The notes beneath the pieces were generated by a model. The model saw only the letters and a program-made list of their open reading frames with translations, did not search any database and was not told where the DNA came from. From Cafeteria roenbergensis (Eukaryota > Sar > Bigyra > Bicosoecida > Cafeteriaceae): a DNA stretch of 64,000 bases. The stretch covers positions 1-64,000 of the forward strand of contig VLTN01000044.1 of assembly GCA_008330645.1 (NCBI GenBank), given 5' to 3'. The position numbers and the translations under genes were made by a program. Position 1 is the stretch's first letter, and every line of letters begins with the position of its first letter. Positions 1 to 10,062 of this stretch are shown here, piece after piece.

Positions 1-326
1 TTCAGGGTTCTCTCAACACGGTGGCGGACTTTCTCAGTCGCGTATCGCCGAAGGGCGGCGGTGCGCCATGGCCCGATGGGGCGTTGCCCCGACTGTGGGC
101 GCGGTTGTCGAGTTTCTCGAGGCTGCACCACGAATTGCCCGTGCCCTCCTCTCCGAGGTTGGTCGACTTGGGCGTGGTGGATCCTGTCGGCTGGCTGGGA
201 GGCCGGGTGTCTGCGGCCGGGTTTCGTCGTCCCAACCGCCGACGACGCGTGGGCCGTCTCTCCCCTATTGGCCTTATGGTCCGGAGACTCGATCCAAGTC
301 ACCCCGGCCTTCCGCGTGTATGCTGA
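1..326 (+). CDS. C-terminal end of a reverse transcriptase/RNase H polyprotein (5' cut by window)
   Basis: The third frame is open from base 3 to a stop at 324-326. It begins with QGSLNTVADFLSRVSP, which fits the (N)xVADxLSR motif closing the RNase H domain of DIRS/Ngaro reverse transcriptases. What follows (Pro/Arg-rich) shows no domain. The frame overlaps the recombinase frame, as is common in these elements. Only about 108 codons are visible, so whether the full polyprotein is intact cannot be judged. Confidence 0.55.
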   Translation, partial: QGSLNTVADFLSRVSPKGGGAPWPDGALPRLWARLSSFSRLHHELPVPSSPRLVDLGVVDPVGWLGGRVSAAGFRRPNRRRRVGRLSPIGLMVRRLDPSHPGLPRVC

Positions 327-1200
327 CGCCGCGGAGCGGACGGGGCTCACTCTCCCCTTCGGGAAAACGGCAGCGGCCACAATCTCGACAGCGTTCCTGT
401 ACATCGGAGCGGCCCGGCCCCAGCGGTTCGCGACCGCCACCGTGGCTTCCTACTACCACAATGTCATCCGCCTGGCCCGCCTCATGTTAATGGAGCCAGA
501 CGCGGCGACCTCGCGCCTGGTGGGCTCCCTCGCAACTAAGCGCATCCAGAGGTGGGGACGCCCCACCATCGACAGAAGAGGCGTGTTCTCCCGGGGAGAC
601 GTTGTCCGCGCCATCAGCCTCGCCACCGTGGACCCCGCGGTGGCCGCAGCCACAGCTGCGTGTTGGGACGCTGTGTCCCGGGCCGGGTCCCTGCTTACCC
701 GCCAGTCCCCGGGCTCTCGCAGCGACCCGACGCCGCGAGCGCAGGCCAGAGTCCTCAAGCGCAGGCCCTTTCTCGTCGTGGAACTCCAAGTCTTCGAGAA
801 AATGTCCAAGTCGTGGGAGCGCCTCCTCTTCGATACCGACCCCTCTTCCCCACAGTACAATCCCACAGCCGTGGGAGCCGCAGCCGCCATCGAGAGGCTC
901 ATGGCCGTGCGCCGGTCCCCCTCCGAGCCCCTCTGGCGAAAGCAAGACGGCACGCACGTCGTTCCTTCCGATCTGGTGGCCGCCCTCCAGGCGGCTAACC
1001 CTCACCTGCGCATGTGCCGCATTACCCCGCACAGCTTCCGAATCTCGGCTGCTAGCTGGCTTGTGAACCAAGCCCACGTCAGCCGGGAGCGCGTCGCGGC
1101 CCTTGGCCGCTGGCACGACCCGAAATCTCTTGACACCTACATCCGAGTGAACACCGTCGTCCCGGAGTTCACCCGACTGGATCGCTCTGCGATGCCCTGA
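1..1200 (+). CDS. Tyrosine recombinase of the YR retrotransposon (start not in window or not fixed)
   Basis: Frame 1 is open from the window edge to a TGA at 1198-1200. The C-terminal half has tyrosine-recombinase landmarks: a candidate box I Arg in SRAGSLL (679-681), the H-x-x-R box in PHSFR (His 1030-1032, Arg 1039-1041), a Trp in the usual second-His position (GRW, 1111-1113), and the nucleophilic Tyr in DTYIR (1138-1140). These enzymes integrate circular cDNA by strand exchange. The region from about 310 (FRVYADAAERTG) looks like a core-binding domain. The stretch before that overlaps the RNase H frame and is Cys/Trp/Arg-rich, so the true start is probably within 1-300. No stop interrupts the frame and all visible catalytic residues are present. 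Confidence 0.75.
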   Translation, partial: FRVLSTRWRTFSVAYRRRAAVRHGPMGRCPDCGRGCRVSRGCTTNCPCPPLRGWSTWAWWILSAGWEAGCLRPGFVVPTADDAWAVSPLLALWSGDSIQVTPAFRVYADAAERTGLTLPFGKTAAATISTAFLYIGAARPQRFATATVASYYHNVIRLARLMLMEPDAATSRLVGSLATKRIQRWGRPTIDRRGVFSRGDVVRAISLATVDPAVAAATAACWDAVSRAGSLLTRQSPGSRSDPTPRAQARVLKRRPFLVVELQVFEKMSKSWERLLFDTDPSSPQYNPTAVGAAAAIERLMAVRRSPSEPLWRKQDGTHVVPSDLVAALQAANPHLRMCRITPHSFRISAASWLVNQAHVSRERVAALGRWHDPKSLDTYIRVNTVVPEFTRLDRSAMP

Positions 1201-1223
1201 TCTATGGAATGGGATGGCTCGGA

Positions 1224-1320
1224 GGGCGACCCTGGCGGTCCCCGCCGAGCCGAATCTTTAGCCACTAGGTCAGCATCGGCGATTCTCGCCTCCACTCTGC
1301 CAACCAGAAATAAGACAGCA
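1224..1320 (+). repeat. B1 direct repeat of the YR retrotransposon
   Basis: A 97-bp sequence starting GGGCGACCCTGG and ending AAGACAGCA. It is identical base for base to 1582-1678 and begins 23 bp after the recombinase stop. B1 and B2 repeats of Ngaro/PAT elements lie at the right end around A2. Confidence 0.75.
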
Positions 1321-1581
1321 TGGAAATGATCGAAATCTAGGGCTGCTGTACAACTTGGTTGGCATCGAAACGCTACCGCTAAACCTTGCGAGCGCATGTG
1401 GCTCTGCTTTCTACGGCAGAGCTGCACCTCGCCGATCGTCAATCGTTTTGCGCCCTCCGAGAAGCGAGCGCACCCGGTGGTCTAGCCCACGTGGGCTTCC
1501 CGGGCGACCCCCCGTACCGTCTCGCGCGCGCGCCCCGTGTGGTGTGTGCGTGAACTCGTTTGACCCACCCTCCCGTCCCTC
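1321..1581 (+). other. A2 segment between the split direct repeats
   Basis: A 261-bp non-coding stretch enclosed by the two identical 97-bp repeats. In Ngaro/PAT-type elements this is A2, expected to match an A1 repeat at the left end; A1 is outside the window, so this is a prediction. Confidence 0.55.
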
Positions 1582-1678
1582 GGGCGACCCTGGCGGTCCC
1601 CGCCGAGCCGAATCTTTAGCCACTAGGTCAGCATCGGCGATTCTCGCCTCCACTCTGCCAACCAGAAATAAGACAGCA
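1582..1678 (+). repeat. B2 direct repeat, right terminus of the YR retrotransposon
   Basis: Second identical copy of the 97-bp repeat. Its last base abuts LINE-derived sequence (CGACGCTGGTGGGCC), so it marks the element's outer right boundary. Confidence 0.75.
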
Positions 1679-4600
1679 CGACGCTGGTGGGCCCGAGGAG
1701 GAGCGCCTTCAAGGCAGCCCAGATGCTGGCCGAGCGGCTCAGCACGGTGGGGCTGCGGATGAACGCCGACAAGACCCAGGTGCTGTGCAAACGTGGACAG
1801 CGCGAGGAAACCAAAGCCAGAATTCAGCGGGTGATGAAGCGGAGTAGGGACGATCCAGGGTCCCCACCCTCGGTGCTGGCGGGGTGCCACCTCACCGAAC
1901 GGAGCGTGGCGGTGCTGCAGTGTCCTGTGGGGGAGGACCTCTCACCGGAGGTGGCCCTAGAGCAGTCGATGAAGCGACTAGAGAAGGAGTTCGGGCCGGC
2001 GGCGGAGCGCCCGCTCGCGGGCATCGAGGGTCTGCGGGCTCAAGCGGGCGCACCACCTACTGCTGTCAGTGCTCGGACAGAAGTTCAGCTACCTGCACAG
2101 AGCAGCGGGTGCGGCGGCGGGCCAGGAGCTGGCGGTGTTCCATGCGGCGCTGCTGGCCAACCTGGCGGCAGTGGCGCACAAGACGGAGCTGGATGCGATC
2201 GGCCACGCGCTCTCGGACGAGATGTGCACGGTGACCGAGGACGGCTTCCGTGAGGCCATGTCCAAGGCCATCGAGGCGCTTGTTCGGGGGCTGCCGGACG
2301 AGCACGCAAGGCGGGAGGCGTGGTGGGCGCTCCTGGGCCGGGAAGCCGACGGTGTGACTCGGCTCGCATCGGCAGCGTCCAACCCGGCCTTGAAGAAGGG
2401 AGGCTACGCTCAGATGAGGCTGGCAAAGATGCTGAGCAAGGGCTGCAAAGCCGGGGGCATGGGCCTGCCTGGCGTGGCGCAGTTCCGCTTCGAAGCGGCA
2501 GCGGGCTTCATCGAGGCCGTTCGGGACATGCGGAAAGGGCGGTTCGAGATGGCACCACCGCCGGAGGAGGCCCTCGACGGACCCGGCACTGGTGGAGGCG
2601 GAGGAGAGCCAGCGTCGGGGAGTGGTGCCGGAGCGGGACCAGCCAACGCCGGCGAGGCGGAAGCGGAGGATGAGTCGGGTGCGGCGGCTGCTGCAGCGGG
2701 CGGCACGCCGTGGGTGGACCACCCGGCGGTCGGAGAGAGCGAGTCCAAGGAGGACTGCGAGGAGGGACCGGCGCACGGGCAGCAGCTTGCAGGTACGCTG
2801 GACGGCTGGCTCGTCAGCGGTACGGGGGGAGCGGCTGAACCGGAGCATCAGCCAACACCGACAAGCGGAGGCCAGACGGTCGGCGGAGGTGCGGCTGCCG
2901 CCAGCGCGGCGGGAGCGGCGACCGAGATGACGACGGGCGGCGGCGGCGCAGCGGCAGCTAGTGCGGCTGGCGCTCCAACCGGCCACGAGACATCTGATGC
3001 CGCACAGCCGAGAGCGGATGCGGCACAGGTCTACTCGGTCAGGCGAACGCCGGCGATCGGGTTGGCCAGGGACGGACCCGACGCGGACGCGGACGGCAAC
3101 GACCCCAACTGGAAGGGCATCTCGCTCAAGAAACTCGTGATGCGGGCGCTGAGGCGCTCAGACCGCAGCGATGCGACCAAGGAGGTGGGCGACATCCTGC
3201 TGCGATGCGAGGAGGTCGCCAAGGGAGCCTACCGGGACTACGAGCGGGACAGCAAGGAGTACAAGGACGCCTGCACCGAGGCACGGTACTTCAGGCCGGA
3301 CAAGGACTGCGTCGTGGGCAAGGAGGCCGACCTTCATGCCGCCAGGGTGAAGAAGCGCTACCAGCTGGCGCATGTGTGGAGGTCTGACATCGCGGGGGCT
3401 GTCGAGGGCCTGGAAGAGCTGCGCGCCGAGATCGAGGAGCTGGCGCTGGAGGCGATGATGGAGCTCAGATCTGACGACGAGTCGTCGGATGACATGGAGG
3501 CAGCGGCAAACCTGGTGGAGGAGTTCATCAGGGCCTGCAAGGGAGCCCGCTGCCTGGCCGCAGCGACAGGGTTCGAGGGCTTCTTGCCCGACACCCTGGG
3601 TAAGCTGCCGGGCGAGCTGAAGGCCAAGCTCCGCAAGTGCCTGTACGGCGACGGGGTGACAGCGCGGGCGAACGAGCAGACCGAGGCGCCCTGGCAGCGC
3701 AAGATGGTGCTGCACCACGACGACATGCTGCGCATCAAGCACGAGTGTGTCTTCCTGCGCCGTCTGGCCAAGGCGCGCAGGGCCTGCACAGCACGCTGCA
3801 GGGCCGAGGCGCTGGCCAAGGGCACGCCGGAGAAGCGTGTCGCCAACATCGACGACCCGGCCATGCTACGCGTCATGAGCGACCTGGTCGCGTTCCGAGA
3901 GGCGTGCGTGCCGGGAACGCACTACTGGCTCCGCAACACGATGATGGGACCCCGCGGGCTCACAGACGAGGAGTTCGCGGTGGTCACCCGCTACCGCATC
4001 GGAGCCTCCGAGGCTGACCACGTGGTGCCAGACGGCGTGTCGATCAACTGCGCGTGCGTGCAGCGAGATACCACCGCGAGAGGCACCGTCCACATCGGCG
4101 GGGTCTCGGGCGTGGCACATCACCTGGCGCGCTGCCGCTGCGGCAAGGGCTCCACCATCCGGGCGCACAACGACGTTCGCGACGTCCTGCACGCGGCGGT
4201 GCGCTCGGCGGGGCTACAGTCGGTGGTGGAGCCCTCCAGCTGGCAGGACGGGCAGACGCGCTTCGGGTCCCAGCCGGGGTCCAGCGAGGCCGCGCGCAAG
4301 CGACCGGACCTGCGGGTGCACGTCGACTTCGAGACCACCTGTCTCGTCGACGTGCAGATCACCTCGGCGGTGAGCAAGTCCTACGTGACGCAGGGCCTGC
4401 AGAACATGGACGCCTTTCTCGAGCGCCGTGAGAATGACAAGATGAGGGAGTACAAGAAGAGCTCAGCTACAAAGGACAACTTGAGCTCCATTGTGCCCTT
4501 CGTCATCACGACCACGGGACGCATGGGACCGGCGGCCTTCGCCTTCCTCAAGAAGGTGGCGGACACGGCCTTCGGTGATCGGCCGAGGGAGCGTGCGCGC

Positions 4601-4711
4601 TGGGCCTTCCGCTGGCTGTCGAGGCTGAACGAGGTCATCGCCAAGGGACTGGCGACCCAGCTGATCGGGCAGACGCAGTACCTGCGGCAGCAGGTGGAGC
4701 GTATGCGGTGA
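1679..4711 (+). pseudogene. LINE copy A ORF remnant: RT C-terminus, linker, RLE endonuclease (frameshifted)
   Basis: Reading resumes just after the catalytic ADD of the reverse transcriptase and covers motif D (LSTVGLRMNADKTQVL). One extra G at about 2028-2030 (GAGGGT where copy B has GAGGT) shifts the frame, and the downstream frame stays open from 2069 to 4711. Downstream domains are a helical region, an Ala/Gly/Glu-rich linker, a Cys/His cluster (INCAC, HHLARCRC) and a restriction-enzyme-like endonuclease with RPD then DVQIT. The product would reverse-transcribe LINE RNA at a nicked target. The copy is dead through the missing RT N-terminus and the frameshift. Confidence 0.8.
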
Positions 4712-4901
4712 GCAGGGGCGGCTGTGTGGTGACTCGAGGCAGTGTGATGGCAGGGATCTGGGATTTGAGACTTGGGATTGTGGGTTTGGCGCGGTTTGTG
4801 ACTCATCGGTGATGGAGTTGCTGGATTGGTGATTGGTGAGTCTGTGAATCGAGTGTGTGGCATGGTTACGCGAGTTTTCGACCCCCCCCAACGATGTTCA
4901 T
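1679..4901 (+). mobile_element. LINE copy A (RLE-type non-LTR retrotransposon, 5'-incomplete)
   Basis: First of three head-to-tail copies of one LINE family. It starts inside the reverse-transcriptase motif C region, directly after the YR element's B2 repeat, and ends in C8 (4882-4889) plus AACGATGTTCAT (4890-4901). The coding part ends at 4711, followed by about 170 bp of 3' untranslated sequence with a GATTGGTGATTGGTGAG motif shared by all copies. Identity to copy B is very high, so it is young. The missing 5' part could lie left of the window if the YR element inserted into this copy. Confidence 0.85.
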
Positions 4902-7900
4902 CTCCGCACCGCGTTCGAGGAGGGAGAGATCAGAACGGTGGTGGTAGCGTTGGACATGGCCAACGCCTACAACTCCGTCTCCAGGCGCGCGATGATCGAG
5001 GAGGTGCGGCGGTTGGACGAGAAGCTCGTGCCGGCGGTGCTGGCGCTGTACGGCTCGTCCAGCCCGCTCCTCTTTGCCACGGACGAGGGCGAGGTCTTTG
5101 AGCTGGAGTCCAACAGGGGCGTGCGTCAAGGCGACCCGGCAGCGGGCGCACTGTTTGCGATCGCAGTGCACCCCCTGGTGGACGAGGTGAGGCGCGCCTT
5201 CCCAGATGTGCTCATCTTGCAGATGGCCGACGACACGACGCTCGTGGGCCCGAGGAGGAGCGCCTTCAAGGCAGCCCAGATGCTGGCCGAGCGGCTCAGC
5301 ACGGTGGGGCTGCGGATGAACGCCGACAAGACCCAGGTGCTGTGCAAGCGAGGACAGCTCGAGAGAACCAAAGCCAGAATTCGGCGGGAGATGAAGCGGA
5401 GTAGGGACGATCCAGGGTCCCCACCCTCGGTGCTGGAGGGGTGCCACCTCACCGAACGGAGCGTGGCGGTGCTGCAGTGTCCTGTGGGGAGGAACTCCCG
5501 CCGGAGGTGGCACTTGAGCACTCGATGAAGCGACTGGAGAAAGAGTTTGGGCCGGCCGCGGAGCGCCTGCTCGCGGGCATCGAGGTCTGCGGGCTCAAGC
5601 GGGCGCACCACCTGCTGCTGTCGGTGGTGGGCCAGAAGTTCAGCTACCTGCACAGAGCAGCGGGTGCGGCGGCGGGCCAGGAGCTGGCGGTGTTCCATGC
5701 GGCGCTGCTGGCCAACCTGTCGGCAGTAGCGCACAAGACGGAGCTGGATGCGATCGGCCACGCGCTCTCGGACGAGATGTGCACGGTGACCGAGGACGGC
5801 TTCCGTGAGGCCATGTCCAAGGCCATCGAGGCGCTTGTTCGGGGGCTGCCGGACGAGCACGCAAGGCGGGAGGCGTGGTGGGCGCTCCTGGGCCGGGAAG
5901 CCGACGGTGTGACTCGGCTCGCATCGGCAGCGTCCAACCCGGCCTTGAAGAAGGGAGGCTACGCTCAGATGAGGCTGGCAAAGATGCTGAGCAGGGGCTG
6001 CAAAGCCGGGGGCATGGGCCTGCCTGGCGTGGCGCAGTTCCGCTTCGAGGCGACAGCGGGCTTCATCGAGGCCGTTCGGGACATGCGGAAAGGGCGGTTC
6101 GAGATGGCACCACCGCCGGAGGAGGCCCTCGACGGACCCGGCACTGGTGGAGGCGGAGGCGAAGCGGCGTCGGGGAGTGGTGCCGGAGCGGGACCAGCCA
6201 ACGCCGGCGAGGCGGAAGCGGAGGATGAGTCAGGTGCGGCGGCTGCTGCAGCGGGCGGCACGCCGTGGGTGGACCACCCGGCGGTCGGAGAGAGCGAGTC
6301 CAAGGAGGACTGCGAGGAGGGCCCGGCGCACGGGCAGCAGCTTGCAGGTACGCTGGATGGGTGGCTCGTCAGCGGTACGGGGGGAGCGGCTGAACCGGGG
6401 CATCAGCCAACACCGACAAGCGGAGGCCAGACGGTCGGCGGAGGTGCGGCTGCCGCCAGCGCGGCGGGAGCGGCGACCGAGATGACGACGAGCGGCGGCG
6501 GCGCAGCGGCAGCTAGTGCGGCTGGCGCTCCAACCGGCCAAGAGACATCTGATGCCGCACAGCCGAGAGCGGATGCGGCACAGGTCTACTCGGTCAGGCG
6601 AACGCCGGCGATCGGGTTGGCCAGGGACGGACCCGACGCGGACGCGGACGGCAACGACCCCAACTGGAAGGGCATCTCGCTCAAGAAACTCGTGAGGAGC
6701 TCGCTGAAGCGCTCAGACCGCAGCGATGCGACCAAGGAGGTGGGCGACATCCTGCTGCGATGCGAGGAGGTCGCCAAGGGAGCCTACCGGGACTACGAGC
6801 GGGACAGCAAGGAGTACAAGGACGCCTGCACCGAGGCACGGTACTTCAGGCCGGACAAGGACTGCGTCGTGGGCAAGGAAGCCGACCTTCATGCCGCCAG
6901 GGTGAAGAAGCGCTACCAGCTGGCGCACGTGTGGAGGTCGGACATCGCGGGGGCTGTCGAGGGCCTGGAAGAGCTGCGCGCCGAGATCGAGGAGCTGGCG
7001 CTGGAGGCGATGATGGAGCTCAGATCTGACGACGAGTCGTCGGATGACATGGAGGCAACTGCAAACCTGGTGGAGGAGTTCATCAGGGCCTGCAAGGGAG
7101 CCCGCTGCCTGGCCGCAGCGACAGGGTTCGAGGGCTTCTTGCCCGACACCCTGGGTAAGCTGCCGGGCGAGCTGAAGGCCAAGCTCCGCAAGTGCCTGTA
7201 CGGCGACGGGGTGACGGCGCGGGCGAACGAGCAGACCGAGGCGCCCTGGCAGCGCAAGATGGTGCTGCACCACGATGACATGCTGCGCATCAAGCACGAG
7301 TGCGTCTTCCTGCGCCGGCTGGCCAAGGCGCGCAGGGCCTGCACAGCACGATGCAGGGCCGAGGCGCTAGCCAAGGGCACGCCGGAGAAGCGTGTCGCCA
7401 ACATCGACGACCCGGCCATGCTGCGCGTCATGAGCGACCTGGTCGCGTTCCGAGAGGCGTGCGTGCCGGGAACGCACTACTGGCTCCGCAACACGATGAT
7501 GGGGCCCCGCGGGCTCACAGACGAGGAGTTCGCGGTGGTGGAACGCTACCGCATCGGAGCCTCCGAGGCCGACCACGTGGTGCCGGACGGCGTGTCGATC
7601 AACTGCGCGTGCGTGCAGCGGGACACCACCGCGAGAGGCACCGTCCACATCGGCGGGGTCTCGGGCGTGGCACATCACCTGGCGCGCTGCCGCTGCGGCA
7701 AGGGCTCCACCATCCGGGCGCACAACGACGTCCGCGACGTCCTGCACGCGGCGGTGCGCTCGGCGGGACTACAGTCGGTGGTGGAGCCCTCCAGCTGGCA
7801 GGACGGGCAGACGCGCTTCGGGTCCCAGCCGGGGTCCAGCGAGGCCGCGCGCAAGCGACCGGACCTGCGGGTGCACGTCGACTTCGAGACCACCTGTCTC

Positions 7901-8266
7901 GTCGACGTGCAGATCACCTCGGCGGTGAGCAAGTCCTACGTGACGCAGGGCCTGCAGAGCATGGACGCCTTTCTCGAGCGCCGTGAGAATGACAAGATGA
8001 GGGAGTACAAGAAGAGCTCAGCTACAAAGGACAACTTGAGCTCCATTGTGCCCTTCGTCATCACGACCACGGGACGCATGGGACCGGCGGCCTTCGCCTT
8101 CCTCAAGAAGGTGGCGGACACGGCCTTCGGCGACCGGCCGAGGGAGCGTGCGCGCTGGGCCTTCCGCTGGCTGTCGAGGCTGAACGAGGTCATCGCCAAG
8201 GGACTGGCGACCCAGCTGATCGGGCAGACGCAGTACCTGCGGCAGCAGGTGGAGCGTATGCGGTGA
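4902..8266 (+). pseudogene. LINE copy B reverse transcriptase-RLE ORF (one frameshift)
   Basis: The RT palm is clear: motif A LDMANAYNSVS, motif B GVRQGDPAAG, motif C MADDTTLVG (Ala-Asp-Asp catalytic box) and motif D. A missing G near 5485-5489 (four G where copy A has five) ends the first frame at 5528. The second frame runs on to 8266. After RT come a helical stretch, an Ala/Gly/Pro/Glu-rich linker (about 6140-6600), a region ending ADHVVPDG, a Cys/His cluster (NCAC then HHLARCRC), and an RLE nuclease with RPDLRV and LVDVQIT. This RT-then-RLE order places it with R2/NeSL/CRE-type LINEs, although the exact clade needs a phylogeny. The product ends VERMR, as in copies A and C. Confidence 0.85.
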
Positions 8267-8456
8267 GCAGGGGCGGCTGATTGGCGACTCGAGGCAGTGT
8301 GATGGCAGGGATCTGGGATTTGAGACTTGGGATTGTGGGTTTGGCGCGGTTTGTGATTCATCGGTGATGGAGTTGCTGGATTGGTGATTGGTGAGTCTGT
8401 GAATCGAGTGTGTGGCATGGTTACGCGAGTTCTTGACCCCCCCCAACGATGTTCAT
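4902..8456 (+). mobile_element. LINE copy B (longest copy, 5'-truncated before RT motif A)
   Basis: It joins directly to the AACGATGTTCAT end of copy A, begins inside the RT domain (CTCCGCACCGCG), and closes with C8 (8437-8444) plus AACGATGTTCAT (8445-8456). This is the reference copy for the family here. It is more complete than A and C but still lacks the RT N-terminus and any ORF1 or 5' UTR. The abrupt 5' end is typical of incomplete target-primed reverse transcription. Confidence 0.85.
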
Positions 8457-10018
8457 TCTATCCTAACCGAAGCGCTACCATCTGGCGCACGTGTGGAGGT
8501 CGGACATCGCGGGGGCTGTCGAGGGCCTGGAAGAGCTGCGAGCCGAGATCGAGGCGCTGGCGCTGGAGGCGATGATGGAGCTCGGATCTGGCGACGAGCC
8601 GTCGGATGACATGGAGGCAACTGCAAACCTGGTGGAGGAGTTCATCAGGGCCTGCAAGGGAGCCCGCTGCCTGGCCGCAGCGACAGGGTTCGAGGGCTTC
8701 TTGCCCGACACCCTGGGTAAGCTGCCGGGCGAGCTGAAGGCCAAGCTCCGCAAGTGCCTGTATGGCGACGGGGTGACGGCGCGGGCGAACGAGCAGACCG
8801 AGGCGCCCTGGCAGCGCAAGATGGTGCTGCACCACGATGACATGCTGCGCATCAAGCACGAGTGTGTCTTCCTGCGCCGTTTGGCCAAGGCGCGCAGGGC
8901 CTGCACAGCACGCTGCAGGGCCGAGGCGCTGGCCAAGGGCACGACGGAGAAGCGTGTCGCCAACATCGATGACCCGGCCATGCTGCGCGTCATGAGCGAC
9001 CTGGTCGCGTTCCGAGAGGCGTGCGTGCCGGGAACACACTACTGGCTCCGCAACACGATGATGGGACCCCGCGGGCTCACGGACGAGGAGTTCGCGGTGG
9101 TGGAACGCTACCGCATCGGAGCCTCCGAGGCCGACCACGTGGTGCCGGACGGCGTGTCGATCAACTGCGCGTGCATGCAGCGAGACACCACCGCGAGAGG
9201 CACCGTCCACATCGGCGGGGTCTCCGGCGTGGCACACCACCTGGCGCGTTGCCGCTGCGGCAAGGGCTCCACCATCCGGGCGCACAACGACGTCCGCGAC
9301 GTCCTGCACGCGGCGGTGCGCTCGGCGGGACTACAGTCGGTGGTGGAGCCCTCCAGCTGGCAGGACGGGCAGACGCGCTTCGGGTCCCAGCCGGGGTCCA
9401 GCGAGGCGCGCGCGCAAGCGACCGGACCTGCGGGTGCACGTCGACTTCGAGACCACCTGTCTCGTCGACGTGCAGATCACCTCGGCGGTGAGCAAGTCCT
9501 ACGTGACGCAGGGCCTGCAGAACATGGACGCCTTTCTCGAGCGCCGTGAGAATGACAAGATGAGGGAGTACAAGAAGAGCTCAGCTACAAAGGACAACTT
9601 GAGCTCCATTGTGCCCTTCGTCATCACGACCACGGGACGCATGGGACCGGCGGCCTTCGCCTTCCTCAAGAAGGTGGCGGACACGGCCTTCGGTGATCGG
9701 CCGAGGGAGCGTGCGCGCTGGGCCTTCCGCTGGCTGTCGAGGCTGAACGAGGTCATCGCCAAGGGACTGGCGACCCAGCTGATCGGGCAGACGCAGTACC
9801 TGCGACAGCAGGTGGAGCGTATGCGGTGAGCAGGGGCGGCTGAGTGGCGACTCGAGGCAGTGTGATGGGAGTGATCTGGGCTTGAGACTTGGGATTGCGG
9901 GGTTGGCGCGGTTTGTGATTCATCGGTGATGGAGTTGCTGGATTGGTGATTGGTGAGTCTGTGAATCGAGTGTGTGGTATGGTGACGCGAGTTTTCGACC
10001 CCCCCCAACGATGTTCAT
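8457..10018 (+). mobile_element. LINE copy C (short 5'-truncated copy)
   Basis: After the AACGATGTTCAT end of copy B there are 12 bases with no match to the element (8457-8468). LINE homology then resumes at about 8469 within the region between RT and RLE. It closes with C8 (9999-10006) and AACGATGTTCAT (10007-10018). Filler bases at a truncated 5' junction are a known by-product of LINE insertion. This is the most severely truncated of the three. Confidence 0.85.
8491..9829 (+). pseudogene. LINE copy C RLE fragment (one frameshift)
   Basis: It contains only the C-terminal part of the LINE protein: the helical region, the Cys/His cluster and the RLE nuclease. A one-base insertion near 9407-9412 (GAGGCGCGCGCGC where B has GAGGCCGCGCGC) shifts the frame just before the RPD motif. 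The remaining nuclease frame is open to 9829. No RT is present, so it cannot be autonomous. Confidence 0.8.
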
Positions 10019-10062
10019 TATTCCCAACGACTTTCACATTCCCCCCCAAGGATGTTCATTCA
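10019..10062 (+). other. Likely unoccupied-target or older LINE end at the array's right border
   Basis: Past copy C there is a degenerate echo of the LINE end: ATTCCCAACGACTTTCACAT, then C7 (10041-10047) AAGGATGTTCATTC. It matches the LINE terminal motif with one change (AAC to AAG) and overlaps the stop codon of the neighbouring gene. It is either the original genomic target of the LINE or the stub of an older copy. Confidence 0.5.

Larger units (their letters stand above)
1..1678 (+). mobile_element. Right end of a tyrosine-recombinase (Ngaro/DIRS/PAT-like) retrotransposon
   Basis: The segment holds the end of an RNase H-like domain, then a tyrosine recombinase, then two identical 97-bp direct repeats (1224-1320 and 1582-1678) enclosing 261 bp. 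That order (RT/RNase H, recombinase, B1-A2-B2 split direct repeats) is the known right-end structure of Ngaro and PAT-like retrotransposons, which integrate with a recombinase instead of an integrase. The left part (gag, most of RT, the A1 repeat) is outside the window. The element ends exactly where LINE sequence starts at 1679. A Crypton DNA transposon is less likely because of the RNase H remnant and the split repeats. Confidence 0.75.

Noticed and set aside
1-1678. Crypton DNA transposon or integrated virophage
   Set aside because: The RNase H end and B1-A2-B2 repeats indicate a YR retrotransposon; no capsid, ATPase or viral polymerase is visible in the window.
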